NCBI GenBank assembly: GCA_013298625.1
Contig: JAAFIF010000001.1
Span: forward strand, 124,001 to 188,000
From: Myxococcales bacterium
GTDB taxonomy: Bacteria; Myxococcota_A; Polyangia; Polyangiales; Ga0077539
Direction: 5' to 3'
DNA: 64,000 nucleotides
The stretch's first letter is position 1. Each line of letters opens with the position of its first letter. Positions 32,144 through 41,062 of the stretch are shown here, one piece after another. Below the pieces are notes generated by a model that was not told the origin of the DNA, did no database searches, and saw only the letters and a list, made by a program, of their open reading frames with translations. A program made the position numbers and the translations under genes.

Positions 32144-34585
32144 GTGACCCCCGACCCCGCTGCTCCGCGACCGTCCGCGCGAACGCTCGCCTCCATGGCC
32201 GCGATCGCCGCCGCGGGAATCACCCTGCAACTCTCGCTCACACGGCTGTTCTCGCTGGTCGTCTGGTACCACTTCGCGTTTCTCGCGATCGCCGTGGCGA
32301 TGCTCGGGCTGAGCCTCGGGGGGCTCATCTCTGCGCGGCGGGCGGCGCGGCCCGAGGCATCACCCGAGCGCGACGCGTCGATCGCGTCCGTCGCGACCGC
32401 GGGGACGATCTTGCTGCTCTTGCTCGCGCTTCCGCGGATGCCCTTCAGCATGTCCATCCTCGCGAGCGCTGGGCAATTTGCGCTCTATGTCGCGCTGGTG
32501 CTCATGGTGCTCGCGCCCTTCACGGGCGTGGGGTTCGCGATCTCGCGGGTGCTCGGAGCGGCAAAGCCCACGCAAGCGGGGGCTCTGTACGGCGCAGACC
32601 TCGCGGGATCGGGCGTGGCGGGCGCGCTCAGCGTGGTGGCGATGGACCACCTCGGCGGCGGCGCAGGAGCGTGCGCGGCAGCAGCGCTCTTCGCGTCGCT
32701 CGCGGCGTGGGGATTTTCGAGGACCAGCGAGCGCGCGGACGAGAGCGTCTCGACGCGGTGGTTCGCCGACCCTCGCCTGCCGGCGCTCGCCGCGGTCGCC
32801 AGCGTGGCGTACGCGCTGATCGCGCGCGATCCCCTCAACCCGATCGTGTATGCGCGCAACGCGAAGGTGTTTCCGCGGGTCGAGCGGGCGCAGACCTACG
32901 AGCGAACGTGCACCAGCGTCGCGTGCGTCGACTTCTTCGCCAACCCGCTGCACCTCGGAATGTGGGGTCGCGAAGGCGTCGACCGCACGCTCCCGGATCA
33001 GGTAGGGATCGTCATCGACGGCTGGGCGATCACGTCGATCGTCCGCGGTCAGCGCTCGCGCGAAGGGCTCACGGACTACCGGCACCCGATGTTCGATCGC
33101 TTGCCCACGGCGTTTGCCCAGCAAGTGCGCGTGCTCTCTCGCAACCACACGCACAACACGCTGGTGATCGGCGCCGGAGGGGGGCTCGACGTGCGCGCGG
33201 CGCTGCACTTCGGCGTGCAGGCGGTGGACGCCGTCGAGATCAACCCGGCGATCGAGCGCGCGGTTCGCGGGCGTTTTGCCAGCTTTTCGGGGGACCTCTT
33301 CGCGGACCCGCGCGTGCGCCTCGTGCTCGGCGAAGGGCGCTCGGTGCTCGAGCGCACCCGCGAACGCTACGACCTCGTGCAGCTCTCGGGCGTCGACACG
33401 TACGCGGCTTCGCAGGCAGGCGCCTTCGCGCTGACCGAGAACTATCTCTACACGGTCGAGGCCATTCGCTCGTACCTCGATCGGCTCACTCCTGAGGGGA
33501 CGCTCACCCTCACGCGATGGCTCTACCACCCGGATCGCCAGACGATTCGGCTGCTGGCCACGATCGACGAAGCCACCCGCGCGAGCGGTCTCGGCGACGC
33601 CGGCCCGAGGACCTTCATCGCGGCGACGCCGGCGCCGGGCTCGGACATGGACTTCTCGATGGTGCTCGTGCAGCGACGGCCCTTCAACGAGACCGAGCTG
33701 CGCGCGGCCCGAGCGCTGTGCGGCGCGCTGGGGTACCGCGTGGCGTGGTCGCCCGACGAGCCGGGGCGGGCCGAGAGCCCGTTTCGCGAGTATTTTTCCA
33801 GCAGTGACCGCAGGCAGTGGCTGGCGAACTACCCGTTTCGCATCGAGCCGACCACCGACGACGCGCCGTTTTTCTTCGAGCACACGCGGCTGAGCAAGCT
33901 GCTCTCGAGCCGCGATCAGATCCTCGGCGCCGCCAGCGGACAGCTCGTGTTGATCGTGTCCGCGCTGCTCGTGGCGCTCTTCGGCGCGTTGATCCTCTGG
34001 GCATCGCGCAGGGGCGCGCGCGACCGAGACGCGCAGCTTCGCGGCGTCGATGCGCTGTACTTCGTGCTGCTCGGCGTGGCGTACCTCGGCGTCGAGACCG
34101 CGATGATCCCGCGGGTGACGCAGTTTCTCGGGTACCCGACGTACGCGCTCACCGTGGTGCTCTCGTCGCTGCTCGTCGGCTCGGGCATCGGAAGCGCGCT
34201 CTCGTCTCGCGCGAAGCTCACGCCCCGACGCGCGACGCTCGCGGCGGCGGTGACGGTGTCGGCGCTGGCGCTGGTGCTTCCGAGCATTTTGGCGGCGAGC
34301 GCGCAGGCCAACTTGTACGCGCGCATCGCGATCGCGTCGCTCACGGTGGGGGCCGTGGGGCTCGTGTTGGGAGCGCCGTTTCCCACAGGCCTCGCGGTGA
34401 TCGCGAAGGGACGGAGCGAGCGCTCGCTCGACGCGTGGGTGATCAACGGCGTCGCCTCGAGCATCGCGGGCGTGCTGTGCCTCATCGGCGCGATCGAGCG
34501 GGGATTTACAGCGATCTTGTGGGCGAGCGCGCTGGCGTACGGCGTCGCCGCGGCCACCCAGAGGCAGAAGGCATCGGAGTCGTGA
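32144..34585 (+). CDS. Membrane protein with spermidine-synthase-like domain, copy 1
   Basis: 813 residues, GTG start. Five to six N-terminal membrane helices (SMAAIAAAGITLQLSLTRLF onward) are followed by a soluble Rossmann domain with the SAM motif VIGAGGGLDVRA (about 340-352), acidic ribose strand DAVEINPAI and RERYDLVQLSG, the pattern of spermidine/spermine synthase-like proteins. Several further helices lie at the C-terminus. Membrane-fused members are widespread and poorly understood; polyamine synthesis is not assured. A TATAGT -10 lies 14 bp upstream, so the leader would be short. Its stop overlaps the next start. Confidence 0.8.
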   Translation: MTPDPAAPRPSARTLASMAAIAAAGITLQLSLTRLFSLVVWYHFAFLAIAVAMLGLSLGGLISARRAARPEASPERDASIASVATAGTILLLLLALPRMPFSMSILASAGQFALYVALVLMVLAPFTGVGFAISRVLGAAKPTQAGALYGADLAGSGVAGALSVVAMDHLGGGAGACAAAALFASLAAWGFSRTSERADESVSTRWFADPRLPALAAVASVAYALIARDPLNPIVYARNAKVFPRVERAQTYERTCTSVACVDFFANPLHLGMWGREGVDRTLPDQVGIVIDGWAITSIVRGQRSREGLTDYRHPMFDRLPTAFAQQVRVLSRNHTHNTLVIGAGGGLDVRAALHFGVQAVDAVEINPAIERAVRGRFASFSGDLFADPRVRLVLGEGRSVLERTRERYDLVQLSGVDTYAASQAGAFALTENYLYTVEAIRSYLDRLTPEGTLTLTRWLYHPDRQTIRLLATIDEATRASGLGDAGPRTFIAATPAPGSDMDFSMVLVQRRPFNETELRAARALCGALGYRVAWSPDEPGRAESPFREYFSSSDRRQWLANYPFRIEPTTDDAPFFFEHTRLSKLLSSRDQILGAASGQLVLIVSALLVALFGALILWASRRGARDRDAQLRGVDALYFVLLGVAYLGVETAMIPRVTQFLGYPTYALTVVLSSLLVGSGIGSALSSRAKLTPRRATLAAAVTVSALALVLPSILAASAQANLYARIAIASLTVGAVGLVLGAPFPTGLAVIAKGRSERSLDAWVINGVASSIAGVLCLIGAIERGFTAILWASALAYGVAAATQRQKASES

Positions 34586-36981
34586 GCGAACCCAACGAGT
34601 CTCCCCGCGCGTCCAACGCGCTGCTCGCCGCGACGGCCCTCGCCTCGCTCGCGCTGCTCTCGCTCGAAGTGCTGCAGGTGCGGATCTTCTCGTACGCGAT
34701 CGACCCGTTGCGCGTGCACGCGGCGATCTCGGTCGCGCTGCTCGGCCTCGGCGCGGGCGCGGTGATCGCGAGCACGCGGCCGTCGGTGGTCGATCATGCC
34801 CCGTCGCTCTTCGCAGCGGCGGCGGTCTCGATCCCGCTCACGCACTTGCTGTTCGCGAAGGTCTCGCCCCTGGTGGCCTCTGGCGACGCTGGCGCCGCGG
34901 TGCTCTTCGCGCTGATGTCCCTGCCCTATTTGCTGGCGGGCGCGGCGAAGGGCGCCTTGGTGGCGAAGCACTCGTCCGACGCGGGGCGATTGTTCTCGGC
35001 GGACCTCGTGGGGAGCGCGCTGGGGTGTGTGCTGCCTGTTCCGCTCTTGAGGCCGGTGGGGGCCGAGCCGTTGCTCGCGCTCAGCGCGGCGCTGCTCGCG
35101 CTCTCGGGCGTGGTGATCGCGCGCAAGTCGAAGGCGGCGATCGCAGCGCTGGTGATGGCGGCGCTGTTCGCGCCGATCGCGACGCGCGCGCTTCCGTTTG
35201 CGCCAGACCCCACGGACCTCTACGGAATCGCCCGCTCCGCCCTCGCCCGCGCCTACCCCGGCCGCAGCGCAGAGGCGTACACGCCCGTGCGCGAGTTCGC
35301 TCGGTGGGATCCCATCTCGCGCGCCGAGGTGTACGCGTTTCCCGGTGAGTTCGGGCGCATCAACGGCACGATGCCCATGCGCTTGTTCGCGCAGGACGGC
35401 GGCGCAGGGTCGATCTTGCTCGGCGTCGCAGAGCACCCCGAGCTCGCGCGGGCCATCTTCGAAGCGACCATCTTCGGCGGCGCGTACTACCCCCGAGAGA
35501 GCCCGAGGAGGGACGTCCTGGTGATCGGCCTCGGCGGCGCGCCGGACATCCTCTCGGCGCGCTATCACGAGGCGCGCAGGGTGGTCGGCGTCGAGGTCAA
35601 TCGAACGACCATCGACCTGGTGCGCGGCCCCTACGCGAGCCTCATGGGCGCGCCCTACAGCGATCCACGCGTGACCATCGTGCACGCGGACGGGCGCGGG
35701 TTCGCCGAGCGCACGCGCGAGGGCTACGACGCGCTGGTGATGACCGGCGCCGACACGTACGCGGCGGCGCAGTCGGGGGCGTTTCTGTTCAGCGAGAGCT
35801 ACCTGTACACGCGCGAGGCGTTCGCTCGGTACTTTCAGGTCCTGCGCGCGGACGGCGTGCTGTGCATCACGCGCGCGGGCGCAGAAGGGCTGCGCACGCT
35901 CACGACGATGATCGAGGCCCTGCGCGCGCGAGGCGTCGCGCACCCCGAGCGACACGTGATCGTGATGCAGCAAGGGATCGCCGTGCAGATCATCGCGAGC
36001 CCCTCGCCCTTCTCGCGGGCGGACAGCATCCGCGTGGTGCGCGCGATCCAGCACGGAGCGTCGCTTCCCCGCATCAACATCCCTGTGTACGAGGCGATGG
36101 GCTTCGGGATCTCGACGCCGATGCGGTTGTTGTACGCGCCAGGGATCGTGCCCGAGCCGAGCGACCCGCACGCGGTGATGCTCGTCGCGGCGAGCCGCGG
36201 GCTCGATCGCGCGCTGATCGACCGCAACCCGCTGGACATCTCACCGGTGAGCGACGACCGGCCCTTCTTCTTTCAGTTCTTGGACCTTCGCCGATGGAGC
36301 AGCACCGGAGGCGAGACGATCTACGCCAAGGGGCTGCGCACGTACACGACGGACTCGATCGCGATCGCCGTTGTCGCGCTGCTGATGGTGCTCGCTCCGC
36401 TGCGAAAAAACCGGGACAAACGCCAGGGAGATCAGCGCGCGTTCAGCGGCCGCGAGGCGCTCTGGGCCACCGCGCTCGGCGCGGCGTACCTCGGCGTCGA
36501 GCTGGTGCTCATGCAGCGCGCGACGCTGTACCTCGGGCACCCGACGTGGGCCGTCGCAGCCACGCTGCTGGCGCTGCTGCTCGCGTCGAGCGTGGGCGCC
36601 GCGTGGGTGGGGCGCGCCAAGGACCCGGCGAAGCGATCGCGAGACGGCGCGGTGGTGGCAGGGGCGATCGGCGTGGTGATGGCGCTGGGGTTTCCTGCGG
36701 CGCTGCGGGCGCTGTCGACGGACTCGCTGCCGCTGCGCATCGCGGCGTTCGTGTTGTGCGTGGCGCCGGTCGGGGTGGCGATGGGCGTTCCGTTTGCGGG
36801 CGGGCTGCGCGTGACGAAGGGCGCAGAGAACGTCGCGTGGACGCTGGCGGTCAACGCGGTGGCGGGCGTGGTCGCGGCGCTCGCGGTTCCGGTGATCGCG
36901 ATGGCGTTCGGCTTCGAGGTGATCGGCGTGTGCGCGGCGCTTCTGTACTGGCTCGCTGCGAGCGTCGCGCCGAAGGCGTGA
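34582..36981 (+). CDS. Membrane protein with spermidine-synthase-like domain, copy 2
   Basis: 799 residues from a GTG that overlaps the upstream stop (GTGA). The same three-part build as the previous gene: N-terminal helices (SLALLSLEVLQVRIF), a SAM-type domain with VIGLGGAPDILSARY, VVGVEVNRTTIDLV and DALVMTGADTYAAAQSGAF, and a C-terminal helix bundle (EALWATALGAAYLGVELVLMQ, broken only for description). GADTYAAAQSGAF matches GVDTYAASQAGAF of copy 1, so they are ancient tandem duplicates. Glycine in the first loop is altered (GGAPD), so SAM binding may differ. Function unknown. Confidence 0.8.
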   Translation: MSEPNESPRASNALLAATALASLALLSLEVLQVRIFSYAIDPLRVHAAISVALLGLGAGAVIASTRPSVVDHAPSLFAAAAVSIPLTHLLFAKVSPLVASGDAGAAVLFALMSLPYLLAGAAKGALVAKHSSDAGRLFSADLVGSALGCVLPVPLLRPVGAEPLLALSAALLALSGVVIARKSKAAIAALVMAALFAPIATRALPFAPDPTDLYGIARSALARAYPGRSAEAYTPVREFARWDPISRAEVYAFPGEFGRINGTMPMRLFAQDGGAGSILLGVAEHPELARAIFEATIFGGAYYPRESPRRDVLVIGLGGAPDILSARYHEARRVVGVEVNRTTIDLVRGPYASLMGAPYSDPRVTIVHADGRGFAERTREGYDALVMTGADTYAAAQSGAFLFSESYLYTREAFARYFQVLRADGVLCITRAGAEGLRTLTTMIEALRARGVAHPERHVIVMQQGIAVQIIASPSPFSRADSIRVVRAIQHGASLPRINIPVYEAMGFGISTPMRLLYAPGIVPEPSDPHAVMLVAASRGLDRALIDRNPLDISPVSDDRPFFFQFLDLRRWSSTGGETIYAKGLRTYTTDSIAIAVVALLMVLAPLRKNRDKRQGDQRAFSGREALWATALGAAYLGVELVLMQRATLYLGHPTWAVAATLLALLLASSVGAAWVGRAKDPAKRSRDGAVVAGAIGVVMALGFPAALRALSTDSLPLRIAAFVLCVAPVGVAMGVPFAGGLRVTKGAENVAWTLAVNAVAGVVAALAVPVIAMAFGFEVIGVCAALLYWLAASVAPKA

Positions 36982-37099
36982 GCGCGCGAGCCGCGCGGGC
37001 GATGAAGCGAGGCGCTCGAGCACGGCGCGAAGCGGGTTGGTGAGAGCGGGTCTTCATCGAGCTCTCGTTCTTCCGCCGCTCGTCACGCGCCCGCGAGGA

Positions 37100-38407
37100 T
37101 CACAGCGACAGCTCTCTCGGCGCGCCCTGCGGTCGTCCTTCGGCGTCGAGGCGCTGCGCGCGCAGACCGTCGCGCGTGGGCGCGAGCGTCAAGAACGCGT
37201 CTCCGCTCGCGGTGGCCGCGATCGCAGGAGCGCTGTGAAGAGACACCTTCGCGTCGCCCGCGAGCGCGAAGGGGCCGCGCGCGCGCTGTCCGTCGATCGT
37301 GTAGCGCTCGGTGAGCCACTGAGGGCGGTCGTCTTCGCCCGAGCCCACGCCGATCCAAGCGGACGTGCAGCCGGTGTCGTTGCACGCGATGTCGGGGTGC
37401 GAGGCCGTTCGACGCGGGCCGAGCGCGACGGGGGAGCCTGCGTGGCCCGCGCGAATCACCGAGAGAAAAGGGTTGTACCGGCGCGCGAAGCCCCAGCCGT
37501 CTTCGCCCCAGTACACGACGGTCCCGCGCTCGTCCGCGCGGACGCGGACGAACTCCATCGCTCCGTCGGCGCGACGCAGGACGCGATCAGAGAGGACGGC
37601 GCCGCGCGCGGACACGCGGCGGAGGTGGATGGCGGATCGCATGCGCTCTTCGTCGAGGTCGTCGTGAGCGACGAGCCACTCGCCGCCGCCCAACGGGGCG
37701 ACGCCGGCCCACAAGCCGAGCGAAGAAGAGAGGACGTCGGCTTCGACGAGCGCTTCGCCCGAGAGCGAGCGAACGACGAAGTCCGTGATCGCTTCGCGAG
37801 AGAACGTGCGAGAGACAAACGCGACGCTCGCTCCCTGAACGGCGATGGAGACAGAGAAGTTGAACCGAGCGACGAAGCCGATGGGGCGCGGCGAGAGCAC
37901 AGCCCTGCAGCGCTCGTCGAGCACGGCCCAGAACGGAACGAGCAGAGGCCGCTCGGGCGGCACCGCGTCGATCCACGCGACCACCGCGCGATCGCCGGCG
38001 CGCGCGACGGTCGGGCGCATCGCGAACGAGCTCGACGAGAGCGCTACGGGCTCGCTGCGCACGCTGCCGTCCCGCGCGAGCGCGGCGCACTCGACCACGC
38101 TGCGTCCGTCGGACCGAGCGCGGACCCACGTGGCCGTGAATCCGTCGCTCGAGGGCGCGAGAGCGACGTCGAGGACGGAGAGACCAGCGCTGTTGGCGCG
38201 CAGAGCGAGCAGCGCGCGAGCGTGGCGTTCGAGCGGTGTTTGCTCGATCGAAGCAGCGTTGGTTCGGTGCGAAGCATTGGGTCGCCCAGCGGCGAGCAGC
38301 GCGAGCGCAGCGGTGGCGCAGGCAGCGCCGACGACGTGCGAGCGACGCAGTCCCCAGAGATGAAGCAGCCGAATCGAGAGCCCCAGGATTGTGCGCCGTC
38401 CACCCAT
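37100..38407 (-). CDS. Hypothetical exported protein, propeller-like
   Basis: 435 residues from the ATG at 38407; the frame is open far upstream but that part overlaps the next gene and is not coding. A signal sequence or anchor (VVGAACATAALALLAAG) is followed by repeated segments of the form strand-polar-strand (GRSVVECAALARDGSV, RAVVAWIDAVPP, EWLVAHDDLDE, TSAWIGVGSG). The regular 40-50 residue periodicity suggests a beta-propeller. No catalytic motif. Probably exported; role unknown. Confidence 0.6.
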   Translation of the reverse strand: MGGRRTILGLSIRLLHLWGLRRSHVVGAACATAALALLAAGRPNASHRTNAASIEQTPLERHARALLALRANSAGLSVLDVALAPSSDGFTATWVRARSDGRSVVECAALARDGSVRSEPVALSSSSFAMRPTVARAGDRAVVAWIDAVPPERPLLVPFWAVLDERCRAVLSPRPIGFVARFNFSVSIAVQGASVAFVSRTFSREAITDFVVRSLSGEALVEADVLSSSLGLWAGVAPLGGGEWLVAHDDLDEERMRSAIHLRRVSARGAVLSDRVLRRADGAMEFVRVRADERGTVVYWGEDGWGFARRYNPFLSVIRAGHAGSPVALGPRRTASHPDIACNDTGCTSAWIGVGSGEDDRPQWLTERYTIDGQRARGPFALAGDAKVSLHSAPAIAATASGDAFLTLAPTRDGLRAQRLDAEGRPQGAPRELSL

Positions 38408-38484
38408 CGTAGGGAGAACGGTACGGGGCAAGACGAGCGAACAGCAAGCAGCCGCAGGTACGGAGTCGACCGTCGCGCGAGCGG

Positions 38485-39273
38485 TCAGTGGTCGGATTCG
38501 TACGCGGGGCCGGGGCCGATGCGGGGGAAGTACACGCCCACTTCGGCGACGAGGGCTTGCTCGTGGAGGTGAAAGTACTGGTCGCGGGTGGGGATCTTCC
38601 AACCAAGGACGAGGATGAGCGCGGGGTGCAGGTGCCAGGTCGCGCCGAGAATCAAGTTGGAGAGCTCGTGGGAGCCCGAGAACCACTCGGCGACGAGGTT
38701 GAGACCCCGGATGCGGGGGATGGGGATGGGCTGTTCGATCGAGGCGGCGAGGGAGAATTGGTTGTAGCCAGAGCCGTAGAGTTGCTCCGAGGCGTAGCTG
38801 ACGCCGAGGGAGAGGCGCGTGCGGAGGTGGGGGATGCGGATGGTGGGGATGGCGTACATCCAGCCGCCGAAGGAGCCGTCGCGGAGGGACGAGAGGGCCA
38901 TGGCGCCGGTGATGAGGCCCAGCTCGAGGTGGGGAGCGTTGGGCGCGAGAGGGATGACGGATTTGAAGCCCGCGGCGAGGGTGGCGTTGCCGTAGAGCGC
39001 GCCGCGACGGTCGACGCCGAGGTCGAAGAGCGTGACGGCGAGCTCGGTGTGCGACCCGATGCCGTAGGTGAGAAAGTACGTTCCGCTCCAGTACGGAGAG
39101 GGGCCCCAGAAGCGGGCCTGGGTCTCGTGCATGAAGAAGAACTGACGCTCGGCGGTCGTGTCCGCGGCGGGCATCGTGATGATGGCCTGCTGTGCTGATG
39201 CGCTCGTCGCGAACAGCGAGAGCGCGGCGAAGAGCGCGGCGAAGAGCGGGGCGCGGGGGCGAGTATTGGGCAT
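38485..39273 (-). CDS. Outer-membrane beta-barrel protein
   Basis: 262 residues from the ATG at 39273. Signal peptide with the cleavage site TSASA-Q. The mature part alternates hydrophobic and polar residues in short strands ending in aromatic residues (YFLTYGIGSHTELAVTLF, LVAEWFSGSHELSNLILGA) with short loops, typical of an outer-membrane barrel. No known family called. It lies 77 bp upstream of the propeller-like gene on the same strand, possibly co-expressed. Upstream DNA (39310-39375) is AT-rich for this genome and likely holds the promoter. Confidence 0.7.
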   Translation of the reverse strand: MPNTRPRAPLFAALFAALSLFATSASAQQAIITMPAADTTAERQFFFMHETQARFWGPSPYWSGTYFLTYGIGSHTELAVTLFDLGVDRRGALYGNATLAAGFKSVIPLAPNAPHLELGLITGAMALSSLRDGSFGGWMYAIPTIRIPHLRTRLSLGVSYASEQLYGSGYNQFSLAASIEQPIPIPRIRGLNLVAEWFSGSHELSNLILGATWHLHPALILVLGWKIPTRDQYFHLHEQALVAEVGVYFPRIGPGPAYESDH

Positions 39274-39464
39274 CAACGAGCGCGTGCTTCGTGAGGCACA
39301 AACAGCGCGGGCGCAAGCATCAACTGTTCGATTATCACGAATGTTAGTATGCAAAGATTCGTAACAAGCGAACTGGCACTGGCGTGATACTGCGCGGGGA
39401 ACTATGCCTCATCCATCCAATCGTCGCGTGATTCACTGAACGTTCGCGCGACAGGAGCGAGGCC

Positions 39465-39779
39465 ATGAACATCGAGATCCAGAGCACCAACGAGACTCTC
39501 AGCGAACGGATGCGCCGCTACGTCGAGACGATGACACGCGAGGTGCTGCGCGGTTTCGAGACGCGCGCGTCTCGCGTGGTCGTGCGCGTGTGGCGGGACA
39601 CGACCGCGCAGAGCCAGCGTCGGTTTCACTGCGCGCTGCGGGTGGACAGCGGCGACGGGCACGAGCTGATCTTCGACGGGACCGCGACGCACCCGCACGT
39701 CGCCGTCGAGCGCGCGCTCGAGCAGCTGTGGCAGGTCGTGCGCACACGCAAGGCGAGCACCGACGGCCGCGCGGCCTGA
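39465..39779 (+). CDS. HPF/ribosome-hibernation-like protein
   Basis: 104 residues. The pattern MNIEIQSTNETLSERMRRYVE, strand VVVRVWRDTT, FHCALRVDSGDG and AVERALEQLWQVVRTRK matches the short HPF/YfiA (sigma-54 modulation, S30EA) fold of beta-alpha-beta-beta-beta-alpha. HPF proteins bind the 30S decoding site and silence ribosomes in stationary phase. Sequence is diverged and lacks some basic residues of helix 1, so ribosome binding is probable but not certain. No rpoN gene nearby. Confidence 0.7.
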   Translation: MNIEIQSTNETLSERMRRYVETMTREVLRGFETRASRVVVRVWRDTTAQSQRRFHCALRVDSGDGHELIFDGTATHPHVAVERALEQLWQVVRTRKASTDGRAA

Positions 39780-39781
39780 GG

Positions 39782-40480
39782 TCACAGCGCGACGCGGACG
39801 AGGCGAACCAGCACAGGGCCGTGCGGCGCTTCGAGGACAGGCGCTTCGAGGCCGTCGCCGATGTGCCAGAGCATCGGGACGAGCACGGGCCGGCCGCTCA
39901 AGCGAAGCTCGCGCCGCGCGTCGACGGGAACGACGAAGAGCAGCCCCTCGCGCGCTTCGATGCGCGCGCACTGGGGATCGACGCCCTCGACGCGCAGCTC
40001 GCACGAGGGGTCGCTGCCGAGGAGGGCGCGAGGAGCGCTCGACGCGAAGCGCTGCGACCCACGCACGTCCGTCCATTGCACGCACCAATGGAGCGCTCGA
40101 TCACCGAGGGGCGTATGCGAAGCGGGTTGATGAATGGCCGTTGAATTGGGCTCGAGCGGGGCGGGCTCTGCGTCGCGCGGGCGCTGCTGGGCGGGCTCGA
40201 TCCAGAGGAGGTAGTTGGCGATCACCACGCGCGTGTCCGTCGTAAGGGGCGCGGCGGAGGTGAGGTGGACGTGGTTGATCCACGTTCCGTTTGCGGTGTG
40301 CAGGTCGGAGATGAAGAAGAGCCCGTCGCGGCGGTCGATGCGCGCGTGCCGTCGCGAGACGGACGGCGCTGCGAGCACGAGGTCGTTGCCCTCGACGCGG
40401 CCGATCGTCACTTCGTCTCGGTCGAACGCGTGTCGCCGCTCGATCCCGGTGTCCCTGTCGTGCACGACGATCGTGAACAT
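39782..40480 (-). CDS. FHA-domain protein
   Basis: 232 residues. A complete forkhead-associated domain at about 3-85: TIGRVEGNDLVL, SVSRRHARI (Ser42/Arg43, His45), and HTANGTWIN (Asn64, Gly65). FHA domains bind phosphothreonine, so the partner is likely a Ser/Thr kinase product such as the one at 61886-63427. The second half (about 115-230) resembles a degenerate second FHA domain, with LGSDPSCELRVEGVDP. No signal peptide; cytoplasmic. Confidence 0.88.
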   Translation of the reverse strand: MFTIVVHDRDTGIERRHAFDRDEVTIGRVEGNDLVLAAPSVSRRHARIDRRDGLFFISDLHTANGTWINHVHLTSAAPLTTDTRVVIANYLLWIEPAQQRPRDAEPAPLEPNSTAIHQPASHTPLGDRALHWCVQWTDVRGSQRFASSAPRALLGSDPSCELRVEGVDPQCARIEAREGLLFVVPVDARRELRLSGRPVLVPMLWHIGDGLEAPVLEAPHGPVLVRLVRVAL

Positions 40481-40505
40481 CGCTCTGGCAGATCGTACGC
40501 GAAAA

Positions 40506-41003
40506 CTACCGCCGAAAACGCAGTCCGATCACGGCTCCGACGTACCCTGCCATCGCGCCGATGGGGATCATCAGCGCCGCCGCGAGCGCGCCGCCCGCGC
40601 CCATCCGAGCGCCGCTGAGCAGCCCGACGAGCGCCATCGCCCCGCCGCCCGCGAGCAGCCCGTGTCGTTGATTGACCTTGGCGCTGCCGAGAAAGCCCAC
40701 CACCGCTCCGCCGACGATCGTTCCGAGCGTGGCGACGAGCGCGCCGAGCAGGGCGAGCTTCGTCTGCGCCGAGGCCATCGCGACCGCGTCGGGGCGCGCG
40801 CCGAGCGAGCTGAGCACGGACGACGCGTAGGGCACCCACAGCAAGCGCGCGAGCACCGCGGAGACGAGGACGGTGGCGAGCATTCCGAGGGGGATCCAGT
40901 GCCACGCAGGCGGGTCTTGCGCGGGCTCGTCCGCGGCGCTGTCGTGGCCAGCGCTCGAGGGCGCGCTCGATTGGAGCACCGGCAGTCGTCGCTTCGTGGC
41001 CAT
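40506..41003 (-). CDS. Small integral membrane protein
   Basis: 165 residues with about four hydrophobic helices (IPLGMLATVLVSAVLARLLW, ALLGALVATLGTIVGGAVVGF, then two more rich in Gly/Ala/Met). An acidic, disordered-looking N-terminus (SSAPSSAGHDSAADEPAQDP) precedes helix 1. No motif recognised. Gly-rich helices could pack as an oligomer. It is 25 bp downstream of nothing coding on its strand; the FHA gene follows after 25 bp, so the two may be co-transcribed. Confidence 0.65.
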   Translation of the reverse strand: MATKRRLPVLQSSAPSSAGHDSAADEPAQDPPAWHWIPLGMLATVLVSAVLARLLWVPYASSVLSSLGARPDAVAMASAQTKLALLGALVATLGTIVGGAVVGFLGSAKVNQRHGLLAGGGAMALVGLLSGARMGAGGALAAALMIPIGAMAGYVGAVIGLRFRR

Positions 41004-41062
41004 GGGCTGTGCCGGTTATAGCGCGGGACGTTGCAGAGAGAAGCGGTACGCTCGCGGCCATC

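Noticed and set aside
38408..39316. Upstream extension of the propeller-like gene frame
   Set aside because: The segment overlaps the outer-membrane barrel gene and is Arg/Pro-rich. The ATG at 38407 gives a proper signal sequence.
39380..39400. Sigma-54-like TGGCAC...CTGC before the HPF gene
   Set aside because: The GG-to-GC spacing is 15 bp rather than 10, so it does not fit the consensus.
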